From assembly GCF_000758165.1 (NCBI RefSeq), contig NZ_JNUP01000065.1, positions 85,359 through 149,358 of the forward strand: a DNA stretch of 64,000 bases, in the 5' to 3' direction. The first letter of the stretch is position 1, and the number at the start of each line of letters is the position of its first letter. The notes under the pieces are model-generated. The model did not search any database and was not told the DNA's origin. It worked only from the letters and a program-made list of their open reading frames with translations. The DNA is from Spirochaeta lutea (lineage in GTDB: Bacteria > Spirochaetota > Spirochaetia > DSM-27196 > Salinispiraceae). Shown piece by piece: positions 25,695-34,904 of the stretch. A program made the translations under genes and the position numbers.

Positions 25695-27185
25695 TCATTC
25701 CTGATGGCTGGAGGTTTCGTGTTCGAAGGCAGTATCCAGCTTTTCCTTGATGAGAAGCAGATGTCCCTCCCCTGCCACATTGAAGCGCCGTAAGACCGTG
25801 GGGTTCAGCTCTTCCAGGGATAGATTCTCCGTCTCGTAGTTTGCCAGGCTGTTGGCCATGTAGATCACATCAATCATCTCCCGGTAGCGCCGGGGAGCCT
25901 GGGTCGGGTCGTGGTGAAATCTGATGGCCGAAACCAGGTTGTCCGGGAAGTTCCATTTTTCCGCGATTCGTGCTCCGATTTCGGCGTGGTTCAGTCCTGC
26001 GCTTATATCCTCCAGGAACTGGGGTTCGATATTCCGCTCCTCACAGAATTTTCGAATATTTGTGAGCAGATCCGGGTGAACCGAGGAGAAAATGATCTTC
26101 CCCATATCGTGGAGAATGCCGCCCACATACACGTCATCCAGGATGTCTTTCCGCTTGAGAATGTTTTTTGCCAGGTTGTAGGCAAAGAAGGCGGTCTTAT
26201 GGGAATGCAGCCAGAGTCCCCGGGTTTCGGCGGTTTCATCGCCAAGGATTTTTTGGGTACCGTAGGAGTAGAGCAGATTTTTTAGGCCCCGAAGGCCCAC
26301 GAGCTTAACGGCTTCGGCGATATTGTCTACCCGCTTGGGAAGCATGAAGGCCGCGCTGTTAACCAGTTTAAGAAGGTCGGCGGTCAATGCGGGATCAACG
26401 GCGATGGAGCGGGCAATGTCGTTCATTTCCACCTCGGGGTCGCTGAGTTGACGCTGCAGGGTGGCGACATTTTCTGGAAACTGAGGAATATGCTCCAGCT
26501 TTTCTGCCAGGAGATTGGATATTTCGTGGAGGTGATCCAGATGAACCTTTGCCATGGGAATGGAGAGGCGCGCAACGGTCTCTCCGTTCTCGGTGTCAAT
26601 GTCGAAGGATTCCTCCGACAGCCCCATCTTCCGGAGCATGAGGATCATAATGACGATTCCCAGCCCGGCACCCTCGGAATCATCCAATACCATGGAGAAG
26701 GCCTCCTCCAGGCTGTCGTAGGCCCTGGCGCGGGCAATGCGGTCGTAGACCCGCATCTGCTCCTTCTTGGTTATGGATGTATTATTGGCAATGTAAATGT
26801 TCAGGATGTCTGATTTTTGGTGGAAGACTATCTTAATATACAAGCCGGCCTTTTTTTGAAGTTCCAGGTAGTGGGAGATATTGTTCAGGGTTTCTTCCTT
26901 GAAGGTCTGCATACCCTTTTGGTAGTCTTCGTTGTTCAGTAAATCCAGGTTCTTCTCTTGAAAGTACACCCGTTTGGTGTTGGCCTTCTTGGCATTAACC
27001 GCCAGCTCTCGCAGGCAATAGTACAGGGGATCTTTCAAATCGCCCTGACCTATCTCTTTTAGAAATCCGTCCAGGATCTGTTCAAGCTGGGCTTCCAGCT
27101 CGGATGGCAGGGTGTAGGTCTTGATCGTAACCGGGATTGAGTTTCTGACTGCGAGTTTTATTTTTTCAGGGTCAATGGTCATCAC
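25695..27185 (-). CDS. GHKL ATPase-HDOD fusion regulator
   Basis: A 496-aa protein. Residues about 45-210 have histidine-kinase-type ATPase features without a phospho-accepting histidine: an N-box (CLRELAVNAKKAN), a D-containing segment (ILNIYIANNT) and a glycine box (SEGAGLGIVIMILMLRKMG). Residues about 230-440 are an HDOD domain, with the start pattern (LPQ-like PQFPENVATLQRQLSD), GVxLxRNL-like GLRGLKNLLYS and GILHDMGKI. HDOD proteins are regulatory; an HD pair is kept here, so phosphodiesterase activity is not excluded. The gene follows the Lon-like gene by 41 bp on the same strand. Confidence 0.75.
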   Translation of the reverse strand: MMTIDPEKIKLAVRNSIPVTIKTYTLPSELEAQLEQILDGFLKEIGQGDLKDPLYYCLRELAVNAKKANTKRVYFQEKNLDLLNNEDYQKGMQTFKEETLNNISHYLELQKKAGLYIKIVFHQKSDILNIYIANNTSITKKEQMRVYDRIARARAYDSLEEAFSMVLDDSEGAGLGIVIMILMLRKMGLSEESFDIDTENGETVARLSIPMAKVHLDHLHEISNLLAEKLEHIPQFPENVATLQRQLSDPEVEMNDIARSIAVDPALTADLLKLVNSAAFMLPKRVDNIAEAVKLVGLRGLKNLLYSYGTQKILGDETAETRGLWLHSHKTAFFAYNLAKNILKRKDILDDVYVGGILHDMGKIIFSSVHPDLLTNIRKFCEERNIEPQFLEDISAGLNHAEIGARIAEKWNFPDNLVSAIRFHHDPTQAPRRYREMIDVIYMANSLANYETENLSLEELNPTVLRRFNVAGEGHLLLIKEKLDTAFEHETSSHQE

Positions 27186-27226
27186 ATTCCGCCTTCTTTG
27201 GAGCCTTAGGTCTAGAGTATACTAGA

Positions 27227-29971
27227 TTACTGCGAATCATGCTCCTTAGAAATTCGAGACATGGCCCGTAATTTTTTTTCTACGATGCCATTGACCGTAC
27301 CCTGTTGGAATACTCCCTTCTGGGTTCGATTGCCTGCGGGCATCCCGGTAAGTATTTCGATGCCCTGGTTCACATTGGAAATAGCCCAGATATGAAACCG
27401 GCCTTCTTGTACGGCCTGATTTAATTCGGCGTTGAGGATGAGGGACTCGATGTTTTGTGCGGGGATGATTACCCCCTGGCTTCCGGTAAGACCGTGTTGT
27501 TTACAAACCTGGTAGAAGCCCTCTATTTTTTCGATGACCCCCCCTACCGGCTGGATATCCCCCATCTGGTTAACCGATCCGGTTACTGCAATGTCCTGAC
27601 GCAGGGGGATGGATCCGATGGCAGAGAGCAGGGCGTATATTTCGGTGGAGCTCGCGCTGTCGCCGTCAACTTCAACGTAGCTTTGCTCAAAACAGAGTCG
27701 GGCGGTCATAGAAAAGGGAAAGCTCTTGGCGTAGGTGGCATGAATGTAGCTTTCAACGATGTAGGTTCCCTTGTCGTGGATCTCTCCCGAGAGGCCGGCC
27801 TCCCGTTCCACGTTGATGATTCCGTCGGTGCCCGGTGCTGCCTGGGCCGTGATGACCGTGGGTCGGCCGAAACTGTAGTATCCCCGGTCCAGTACGGCAA
27901 GGCCATTGACCCGGCCTATAGCGGTTCCCTCCAGGAGCATGAGCAGTTCCCCGGTCCGGATCTGTTCATCGATTTTCTCCTCGGGTAAATTCAGGAGAAA
28001 CGCCCGGGCCTCCAGAGCCTTATTGATGGCTTGGCGGGTGATAGTGGACAAGGGAATCTTCCCCGCCCAGTAGTTCGCCTCCCGTAGTATATCGGCTATC
28101 TGGCTGAACTGGGTGGAAAGCTTTGATCGTAGTTCCGCCAGGCGGACGCCGTATTCCAGAAGGGCGGCGACACCTGAGCTATCCACGGGCAGCAGGGATT
28201 CTTCCCGTTGAATCATCCGGATAAAGTGGATGTACTCCCGGGTGGTAGAGTTGTTGCGGTCCATGATGTAGTCGAATTCCGCCGGAACCTTGAAGAGCTT
28301 CTGGAAATCCTCATCCTGCATGTAAAGCAGGTCATAGAGCATATCATTGCCCAGAATAACAACCTTTAGGTTGAGGGGGATGGGCTGGGGTTTCAGGTTG
28401 GACCCCCCGTGGCCGTAGGGGTTGGGGCTGGTACGCATCTCCAAGAAACAGTTTTGCAGGGCCCGTTTGAGGCTTATATAGGTTTCTTCTTCCATGAGCA
28501 GGTCTTCAGCCTGGAGGATCAGGTAGCCCCCGTTGGCACGGAGAAGGCTGCCGGGACGTAGGCTCAGGTACCCGGGGCGTTCGGTCTGGGTGGTCCCCGG
28601 GGTTTGGCTTGTTTCGCTGGGAGTATCAATGCTTCCGAATAGTTTTGTAAAATCCGGATAGGTTTCAAAAATGATGGGCGGTTTGGTGGTTTTGCTATGA
28701 TCCACCAGGATGTTTACATCGTAGCGGAGCAGTTCGTCCGGTAGAGCGGTTAGGCTGGCCGGCAGTCCGGTTATCCGGTAGGGGTGGGACTTGCCTTGGG
28801 AGGACGGGGAGGTCCCCGGTTTTCGGGTAGAGGCTCGGGCATTCTCGGAACCCGGGGTATGTTCAGATTCGCCATGACCCGGGGCCCCACTGCCGGGATT
28901 GCTTTGTGCCTGGGGGGAGGTTCGGGCCATGAAATCTCTCCGGTCCCGGGCCTGCTGGCCTGGCCGTCCCGGTTTGTTTCGTTCCGTGCTTCGAGGGGAT
29001 TTAGCCGAGGTGCCGGCGGACGGCTCTTCAGAGGGATCATCCGAGCCTGGTGCGTCGCCTGGTTGATTCGTTCGGGACGGGTCGTCAAGAAAAATGGGGA
29101 GTTGTTCGATGATATCCTGTCCTAGCTGCTCCAGGTGTTCCTCCATGGAGGGGTAGGGAAAGTCCTTTCCCAGGGAACTTAGGCGCTGGTGGACCTCCGG
29201 GGCTATGGATTCCCGGTGGAGTTCCAGGAGGTACTGCTCGGTTCTGCGGCGGTTTCGTTGGATAGAGGTGAAAAGCTGTTTCATTTCTTCCATGAACTGG
29301 GAGTATTTTTCCCTGAGATCCTGGTACTGATTCTGTTCAAGCTCTCCGGCGGAGACCATTTGGTGCAGATCCTGGATATTGGTCAGGTTATCGTTTACCA
29401 CCGCAGCTAGATCGGCTTTTTCCTCGTTATTCTCTTCTATTTGTACGATCTTGAATCCTTCCTGTTGCAGGCGGTCTTCAAAATTGAAGAGGAGTTGGTT
29501 CTCCTGGCTTTCTGTTTTGGTGAGAAACTCCTCTTTGGCATGCTGGAAGGAGGATCGGTGCTGGATTTCTTGGGCGAGGGCCTGGATGTCCAGGATGGTT
29601 TTCCGGATGGCGCTCCTGAACCGCGAGGCCTCTCCAGCTGGCATGATGAGCACCCGGGGGCTGTCTTCCTGGGAGAAATTATGGACGTAGGCGATATCCC
29701 GGAGCTGCTCCTTCTGCAGGTCCTGTTTCCCCAGGATATGCTGAATAGCGGTCCGCTTTCCTGTTCCAGCCGGGCCGGTAGCAAAAATGTTGTATCCCTT
29801 GGAGGGGATGGCCAGAGCCATCTCAATAGCCTGGATCGCTCTATCCTGGCCGATAACCCCGAAGGTCTCATGATCCTCCGGGAGCTCCGGGAGCTCGGAT
29901 TCCTGAATTGTAAAAATTACCCGTTCTGGGGTGAGTTTGCAGTGTTGTTCGGCGGTATTCTTTTTGGTCAC
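27227..29971 (-). CDS. Lon-like ATP-dependent protease (AAA_32 type)
   Basis: A 914-aa protein of the Lon-related family. It has an N-terminal LonB-like domain (IGQDRAIQAIEMAL), Walker A (GPAGTGKRT), a coiled coil around residues 120-250, and a Pro/Ser/Gly-rich disordered insertion of about 110 residues (roughly 290-400). The AAA part resumes (LLRANGGYLILQAEDLL). The C-terminal protease domain has the catalytic Ser (VDGDSASSTE) and Lys (GGVIEKIEGF). A GTG at 29971 is chosen: it starts the family-like sequence and has TACATT 6 nt upstream. A GTG at 30067 would extend the protein 32 residues into the divergent nif3 gene. Confidence 0.88.
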   Translation of the reverse strand: MTKKNTAEQHCKLTPERVIFTIQESELPELPEDHETFGVIGQDRAIQAIEMALAIPSKGYNIFATGPAGTGKRTAIQHILGKQDLQKEQLRDIAYVHNFSQEDSPRVLIMPAGEASRFRSAIRKTILDIQALAQEIQHRSSFQHAKEEFLTKTESQENQLLFNFEDRLQQEGFKIVQIEENNEEKADLAAVVNDNLTNIQDLHQMVSAGELEQNQYQDLREKYSQFMEEMKQLFTSIQRNRRRTEQYLLELHRESIAPEVHQRLSSLGKDFPYPSMEEHLEQLGQDIIEQLPIFLDDPSRTNQPGDAPGSDDPSEEPSAGTSAKSPRSTERNKPGRPGQQARDRRDFMARTSPQAQSNPGSGAPGHGESEHTPGSENARASTRKPGTSPSSQGKSHPYRITGLPASLTALPDELLRYDVNILVDHSKTTKPPIIFETYPDFTKLFGSIDTPSETSQTPGTTQTERPGYLSLRPGSLLRANGGYLILQAEDLLMEEETYISLKRALQNCFLEMRTSPNPYGHGGSNLKPQPIPLNLKVVILGNDMLYDLLYMQDEDFQKLFKVPAEFDYIMDRNNSTTREYIHFIRMIQREESLLPVDSSGVAALLEYGVRLAELRSKLSTQFSQIADILREANYWAGKIPLSTITRQAINKALEARAFLLNLPEEKIDEQIRTGELLMLLEGTAIGRVNGLAVLDRGYYSFGRPTVITAQAAPGTDGIINVEREAGLSGEIHDKGTYIVESYIHATYAKSFPFSMTARLCFEQSYVEVDGDSASSTEIYALLSAIGSIPLRQDIAVTGSVNQMGDIQPVGGVIEKIEGFYQVCKQHGLTGSQGVIIPAQNIESLILNAELNQAVQEGRFHIWAISNVNQGIEILTGMPAGNRTQKGVFQQGTVNGIVEKKLRAMSRISKEHDSQ

Positions 29972-30009
29972 ACCTTGAATGTACCCAAGAACCGGGGAAA
30001 TTTCTATGG

Positions 30010-30015
30010 TATACT
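30010..30015 (+). promoter_or_regulatory. nif3 -10 box, extended type
   Basis: TGG-TATACT ends 7 nt before the nif3 ATG at 30023, with no ribosome site between. A TG motif one base upstream could make up for a poor -35. On the other strand, TACATT (29978-29983) ends 6 nt before the Lon-like GTG. Confidence 0.5.
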
Positions 30016-30022
30016 GCGAATC

Positions 30023-30790
30023 ATGGGAATACTGATTGAAGAGTTTGATACGTGGGCGCGGGGCCACTTGTCAATTGATGAGATGGCCGGGATCGACAAT
30101 AGCATAAACGGTATACAGGTTAGCTGCGGACAACGGGAGATTACCCGGGCTGCCTTTGCCGTGGATGCCTGTTTGGAAACCTTCACCCGGGCCGCCGACT
30201 GGGGTGCCCAGCTGTTATTTGTACATCACGGCCTGTTCTGGGGGCGTGAACAGCCCTTGGTGGGAACCCACTATCGCCGGATTCATGCATTGATGAAGGA
30301 GGATATTGCCCTGTATGCGGCCCATCTACCCCTGGATGCCCACCCTGAGTTGGGGAACAACGCAGGGATGTGCCAGGTTCTCGGACTTCAGGAACGGGAA
30401 CCCTTCGGCAGCTACCATGGTGTTAAAATTGGGTACAAGGGCCTGCTACCCGAAGCCCGGACGGTAGAACAGGTGGTTCAGCAGCTCTTCGGGGATCCTG
30501 GCCAGGCCATCGCAGTGCTGCCCTTCGGACCCTCGAAGGTTCGGTCCCTGGGAATCATCTCCGGCGGGGCACCCTTTGAGGTGGACCAGGCTATTGATGA
30601 GGGGCTGGATCTCTTTATTACCGGTGATGCAAACCATGTGGTATACCACCGTTGTCTTGAAGCCGGCATTAATGTAATCTTTGCCGGACACTATGCGACC
30701 GAGGTTTTCGGTCCCAAATTGATGATGCAGCGGGCGGAGGCGGAGCTTGGTCTCGAGGTCCGGTTTATCCATGTACCCACCGGGCTATAG
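30023..30790 (+). CDS. Nif3-like dinuclear metal centre protein
   Basis: A 255-aa member of the Nif3/YbgI (DUF34) family. Metal-binding positions are visible: LFVHHGLFWG near residue 70, a conserved aspartate in AAHLPLDAHPELGNN, and H and E in the C-terminal stretch (FAGHYATEVFG). These proteins bind two metal ions and have been linked to GTP cyclohydrolase-like and metal-handling roles, without an agreed function. The gene is divergent from the Lon-like gene. A mobile element copy lies between it and lspA. Confidence 0.9.
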   Translation: MGILIEEFDTWARGHLSIDEMAGIDNSINGIQVSCGQREITRAAFAVDACLETFTRAADWGAQLLFVHHGLFWGREQPLVGTHYRRIHALMKEDIALYAAHLPLDAHPELGNNAGMCQVLGLQEREPFGSYHGVKIGYKGLLPEARTVEQVVQQLFGDPGQAIAVLPFGPSKVRSLGIISGGAPFEVDQAIDEGLDLFITGDANHVVYHRCLEAGINVIFAGHYATEVFGPKLMMQRAEAELGLEVRFIHVPTGL

Positions 30791-30809
30791 GAATTTGCTG
30801 TAGAACCTA

Positions 30810-30918
30810 CCTAGTGCGCAAACGGTTGTACCATTGTACCCCGGCAGCACCACCCATGGACGGAATTCTGGGGTGATAGACTATACCTGGTGCCGATTAC
30901 AACCCTTTACGCACTACA
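30810..30918 (-). mobile_element. 109-bp MITE-like element, copy 3
   Basis: It is the most diverged full copy. The terminal repeats read tagtgcgcaaacggttgta and tacaaccctttacgcacta. Flanking 9-mers tagaaccta (30801-30809) and taaaacgta (30919-30927) match at 7 of 9 positions. Its length is the same 109 bp. It lies between nif3 and lspA and ends 21 bp before the lspA ATG. Confidence 0.8.
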
Positions 30919-30939
30919 TAAAACGTAAGGATGTGAAGA

Positions 30940-31494
30940 ATGTTGAACGAAAATCATCTAGGAAAACGGATGATCCCCCTGCTTTTAAGTGCGGGATTAA
31001 TTCTGGCTGATCAATTATCGAAGTTATGGATCTTATCCTCTATTCCCCTGAATACCGTGGGGCACCAGGTAGGGGGAGGCGATTTTTTACGGATCATCCA
31101 CGTCCGGAACCTGGGTATGGCCTTCAGTCTCGGGGCGGGCATGCCCGATTGGCTGCGGGTCGTGGTATTCATTGTGATACCCCTCTCCATGCTCATTGCT
31201 CTGGGTTTTTATCTGGTGCTGAGCCGGGAGCCCAGCACCTTTCAGCGGTGGATCCTGGCGGGGATTATCGGCGGCGGTCTGGGGAATCAGATTGACCGAA
31301 TTTTCCGACCCCTCGGGGTTGTTGACTTTATCGATGTGAAGTTTTACGGCTTATTCGGGTTGGAACGGTGGCCGACCTTTAATATTGCAGATTCCACCGT
31401 GGTGATTTGTGCCATTTTACTGGGGCTGAACCTGCTTTTCGGGCTCGGCGAAGGGAAGAAACACGAAAAGGAACTGGGAGGTATCCGTGAATAA
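30940..31494 (+). CDS. lspA: Lipoprotein signal peptidase (signal peptidase II)
   Basis: A 184-aa inner-membrane aspartyl protease that removes lipoprotein signal peptides. It has four membrane segments and the conserved motifs: LILADQLSKLW at the start, RNLGMAFSL, and the two catalytic aspartates in GGLGNQIDRIF and FNIADS. A linker (ERWPTF) before the last helix is normal. An aaggatg site precedes the ATG. It would process the lipoproteins in this window (the PPIase and the M16 protease). The stop overlaps the next gene by 8 bp. Confidence 0.96.
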   Translation: MLNENHLGKRMIPLLLSAGLILADQLSKLWILSSIPLNTVGHQVGGGDFLRIIHVRNLGMAFSLGAGMPDWLRVVVFIVIPLSMLIALGFYLVLSREPSTFQRWILAGIIGGGLGNQIDRIFRPLGVVDFIDVKFYGLFGLERWPTFNIADSTVVICAILLGLNLLFGLGEGKKHEKELGGIRE

Positions 31495-31774
31495 AAAGGT
31501 TAATTCGGTATTATTTGTATTAGGCGCCACTGTGGTGAACATCCTGCTCATGCTTATTCTGTTCATCGGTACCTTCGTGCTCTACGGTAGATTTCTGGCT
31601 CCCTTGGTAGATCCGTCGGTCTCGCAGTTTATTGTGATTTTTCTGTTTTTTGCATCCATTATTTTGACCTATGTTCTCTATAACGTTCTTGTAAACAAGC
31701 TTGCAGATAAGATTGACTTTGATACCTACTTTGATCCTATCGTTAAGCCCCGCAAACGGAACAAGGAAAAATAG
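31487..31774 (+). CDS. Small membrane protein coupled to lspA
   Basis: A 95-aa protein with GTG start overlapping the end of lspA by 8 bp, so translation is coupled. Two membrane segments (about residues 7-33 and 47-70) are followed by a basic tail (KPRKRNKEK). The overlap suggests a role with LspA or simple co-expression. I do not recognise the family, though small proteins of this kind follow lspA in other spirochaetes as far as I recall. The last codons and the following DNA resemble a decayed copy of the mobile element. Confidence 0.65.
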   Translation: MNKKVNSVLFVLGATVVNILLMLILFIGTFVLYGRFLAPLVDPSVSQFIVIFLFFASIILTYVLYNVLVNKLADKIDFDTYFDPIVKPRKRNKEK

Positions 31775-31796
31775 AGGACGGCCCTCCTGAGGGGCA

Positions 31797-31860
31797 GCCA
31801 ATACTGCCACCCATGGATGGTGTCGCCGAGGTGCAATGCTACAAGCTTTCGCACACTAGA
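31797..31860 (+). repeat. Decayed partial copy of the MITE-like element
   Basis: The stretch ccacccatggatggtgtcgc (31808-31827) and the following gaggtgcaatgctacaagct...cacacta match the right half of copies 1 and 6. The left half is too changed to place with confidence. No direct repeats could be assigned. Confidence 0.6.
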
Positions 31861-31861
31861 T

Positions 31862-31900
31862 AAAAAAGCAGGCCCCGGGAATGAACCCGGGGCCTTTTTT
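31862..31900. terminator. Bidirectional terminator between lspA and M16 genes
   Basis: A perfect 10-bp stem (aggccccggg with cccggggcct) is flanked by six A on the left and six T on the right. It can stop the lspA unit on the plus strand and the M16 gene on the minus strand. Confidence 0.9.
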
Positions 31901-31958
31901 AAGTACTGCCGGATAGGGATAAACGTGGTATCCGGCAAGAGCCTAGAGACCGGTGGTC

Positions 31959-34814
31959 CTAGGGTTTCTGCTGCTCGGGCAACAGGGTGACTGAGAAGGA
32001 TGTATCTTGGTCAAAGATCTCTGCGGCCAGGGTTTGGATGTCCTGGGCGGTGAGGGCTTGGACGCGGTCTGTAAGCTGGGCCGGGGTAAGGATTGGGGAT
32101 CCCGTGCGGACCGACTGCTCCATTTGGCTGAGCCAGAATGAGTTTTCTACATCCTGGTTTTCCAGGCCACGTATAAGTACCTGCCGGACGGTGGTGAGTT
32201 CTTCACTGCTGGGACCCGACTTCGCCAACCCTGCGAGGATTTCGGTGATAGCCTGGAATAGTTCTTCCCGGCGGCTGGGTTCGAAGCCGGTGCTTACGGT
32301 GAACCAGGTATCCGGGTAGGGCACGGGCTGATGACCGGTTGATACGCTTACCCCGTAGGAGGCACTTTTATCCTCCCTGATCTCCTTGCGCAAGCGGATG
32401 GAGGCTGTCTCCTTCAGCGCCTCCAGGGCGAGCTGCTGGGTCCGGGATAACGGGATATCCTGATTATAGGCGATAAACATAAGCCCCTTATCCTCGATGC
32501 CGCGGTACAGGAGGGAATGTTCGTCTGCAGCAGCCCGGATTCCCAGATCCCGGGCGTTCTCGCTACGGTCCTTCCCCGGGGGCAGGCTCGCGAGGTAGGT
32601 TTCAGCCAGAGGCCGGAGCTGATCCGGCGTCAGATCGCCGGCGAAGATCAGGGTGAAGTCCCCGGGGTTGTAAAATCGTTCTTGGAATAGACTCAAGGCC
32701 CTCTGGGGCTCAACCATTGCAAGGGTTTCGAGACTCAGGGGTTCGCCCCGGGGATGACTGTCAGCGAAGAGCCGGTTGATCTCATCGGAGAATATCGTTT
32801 GGGGATCCTTGTCCCGGTTTTCAATGTTGGTTCTCAGGCGGCTGAGGATGGACTGAATTCCGCCTGGCTCGGATCTGACCTGGGAAAGCTGGAGATGTAT
32901 GAGCTGAATAAATTCCTCGAGATGGGCATTACGGGTAGTGCCCGAAAGGCCCTCAAAATAATCTCCCAGGTAGGGCTGGAGGGAGATTGCTTTGTCGGCC
33001 AGGTAGGTTTCCAGGGCGCTGTAGCTGAAATCCGCCAGGCCGCTTTCCGCGAGAAGGGTGGGCGCCAACAAGGCAGTCCAATAATCCTCCTCGGACACCA
33101 GGCTGAGTCCCCCCGGACTGAGGGCGGTGAAGAGGACTTCTCCGGGTGTTTCTGTGGAGGGACGAAGGAGGACGGTCATACCGTTGCTGAGTTCCCATGT
33201 CAGAATCCCGGTTTCCTGGTTCAGCTCCTCGTTTACAATGCTTCCTGCTTGCGGAGGGACGGGGATGAGGGTGTCCAGAGTTTCCAGGGAAGTTGCTGTC
33301 TGTACCAGATCCGCCCGCTGGTTCACCAGGGCTTCCAACTGGCTCGTATCAACCTGGGGATCAGCCTCGGATAGGGAGAGTAGCAGCCGGTAATGTTCCA
33401 GGGAGAGCAGCTGGGAGGCATGGGCATTGAAATCACCCAAAGAAATAGATGCAAGGGTCTCAAGCTGGGTCTGGAGCTGCTTCTCGGGACCCAGGTAGGG
33501 GCTGTTGGTGAGGAAATGCTGGGTGAATTGTCCAACGATTTGGCCGGATTCGGTGCGGCCTGCCTGCTCCAAGGCTGCCTCAAGGTCAGCCTGGATCCTG
33601 GATTTAGCCCGCTGAAACTCCGCCTGGTCTATGCCCTGCAGTTCTAGGTAAGCCGTTTCCTGGAGAAGTGCCGAGAGGGCTCGGGTGAGGTCCCCACCCT
33701 GGGCGATGGCCAGGTATGAGACGAGATTGCTTCCCCGGGTCAGCTGCTGGGTGGCAAAATTAGCTCCCAGGAATGGGGGCTCGGAACTTCGGGCCGCTTC
33801 GCTCAGCCGGAAGGAAAGGGCGGTGGCTGTGAGGCTGTTGAGCAGCTCCTGGCGTGCCAGGGTTGGGTAATCCTGGGTGTCGGGGGTTTTTTGATACCCG
33901 TAGAGCTCCACAATATCGTAGGGAAATTCCGGATCTCCCCATTGGAAGCTTTTTATGCCTTGGTACGGGGGCTGGACGGGATCCTTCCAGGCTTGGGCAG
34001 GAGAATCGGCTTGGGCCTGGAGTTCCTCCTCGGTCCAGGTATCTTGGAATGCGGTGATGATTTGATCTTCCATGGTATCGGGTTCAATACTCCCGACGAT
34101 GGATACCGCCATTCTTGTGGGGATGTACCAGGTGTCATAGAAGGATGTTAGTTCTTCGGCACTCACCCCTTGGATGACTTCGGGGATTCCGATGGGAAGA
34201 CGGCGGGCGAATTTACTGTTCTCCAGGACCGCGGGTAGGAGGAAGTCTGCTCGCCGTCCCTGGGCGTTCTGCCCTAGGCGCCATTCTTCCATGATGACGC
34301 CCCGCTCCTTTTCGACCTCCTGGGGGTCAAAACTCAACCCGTTCATCCAATCCTCCAGGACCTGGAGGGTGGTGGTGAGGATTTCGGGATCGTCGCCGGG
34401 GATTTCCAGGATGTATACGGTTTGCTGAAATCCCGTGAAGGCGTTTACCCCGTCTCCAAAGGCCATACCAATGGATTCGAAATAGTCTACCAGGGCTTGT
34501 TGGGAAAAGTTCCGGGTGCCGTTGAAGGCCATGTGTTCTACAAAATGCGCAATCCCGCGCTGGGATTCGTCTTCTTGAACAGCTCCGGCATCTACTGCAA
34601 GCTGGAGGAATATCCGGTTTTCTGGATGTTCGTTGGGATAGAGGTAGTAGGTTAATCCATTTTCTAACACTCCGGTTACGGCTGATTCCGGAAGTGCTGC
34701 TGGTTCCTGAGTTTGCTGCTCAGGGGGGGTGATTCCCTGCTCCGAAGTTACGCACCCGGTCAGAAGGACGAGTGCTCCGAGTAGCAGGGTGATGATGGTT
34801 GATAACGGTTTCAT
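31959..34814 (-). CDS. M16-family zinc metalloprotease lipoprotein (PqqL-like)
   Basis: A 951-aa lipoprotein (signal peptide, lipobox LLTGC, C21). Residues about 45-480 are an active M16 half with inverted zinc motif HFVEH (H90, E93, H94) and a downstream glutamate in ERGVIMEEWR. Residues about 530-950 are the second M16 half without the zinc motif. Such two-lobed proteases clamp and degrade peptides in the periplasm. ATG 34814 is chosen because gaggag precedes it. It may feed the Opp transporter with peptides, but that is only a suggestion from co-occurrence. Confidence 0.9.
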   Translation of the reverse strand: MKPLSTIITLLLGALVLLTGCVTSEQGITPPEQQTQEPAALPESAVTGVLENGLTYYLYPNEHPENRIFLQLAVDAGAVQEDESQRGIAHFVEHMAFNGTRNFSQQALVDYFESIGMAFGDGVNAFTGFQQTVYILEIPGDDPEILTTTLQVLEDWMNGLSFDPQEVEKERGVIMEEWRLGQNAQGRRADFLLPAVLENSKFARRLPIGIPEVIQGVSAEELTSFYDTWYIPTRMAVSIVGSIEPDTMEDQIITAFQDTWTEEELQAQADSPAQAWKDPVQPPYQGIKSFQWGDPEFPYDIVELYGYQKTPDTQDYPTLARQELLNSLTATALSFRLSEAARSSEPPFLGANFATQQLTRGSNLVSYLAIAQGGDLTRALSALLQETAYLELQGIDQAEFQRAKSRIQADLEAALEQAGRTESGQIVGQFTQHFLTNSPYLGPEKQLQTQLETLASISLGDFNAHASQLLSLEHYRLLLSLSEADPQVDTSQLEALVNQRADLVQTATSLETLDTLIPVPPQAGSIVNEELNQETGILTWELSNGMTVLLRPSTETPGEVLFTALSPGGLSLVSEEDYWTALLAPTLLAESGLADFSYSALETYLADKAISLQPYLGDYFEGLSGTTRNAHLEEFIQLIHLQLSQVRSEPGGIQSILSRLRTNIENRDKDPQTIFSDEINRLFADSHPRGEPLSLETLAMVEPQRALSLFQERFYNPGDFTLIFAGDLTPDQLRPLAETYLASLPPGKDRSENARDLGIRAAADEHSLLYRGIEDKGLMFIAYNQDIPLSRTQQLALEALKETASIRLRKEIREDKSASYGVSVSTGHQPVPYPDTWFTVSTGFEPSRREELFQAITEILAGLAKSGPSSEELTTVRQVLIRGLENQDVENSFWLSQMEQSVRTGSPILTPAQLTDRVQALTAQDIQTLAAEIFDQDTSFSVTLLPEQQKP

Positions 34815-34891
34815 AGTGCTCCTCATTGTTTTTGGCATTTGGCTGTATGGAGATTTCCCCCATATCCTAACTGTTTGTTGTACTCATGTGC

Positions 34892-34897
34892 TATAGT
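34892..34897 (+). promoter_or_regulatory. -10 box of the TVP38-like gene
   Basis: TGC-TATAGT (extended -10 type) ends 7 nt before the ATG at 34905. No ribosome binding site and no good -35 are seen. Confidence 0.5.
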
Positions 34898-34904
34898 AAT
34901 ATTC

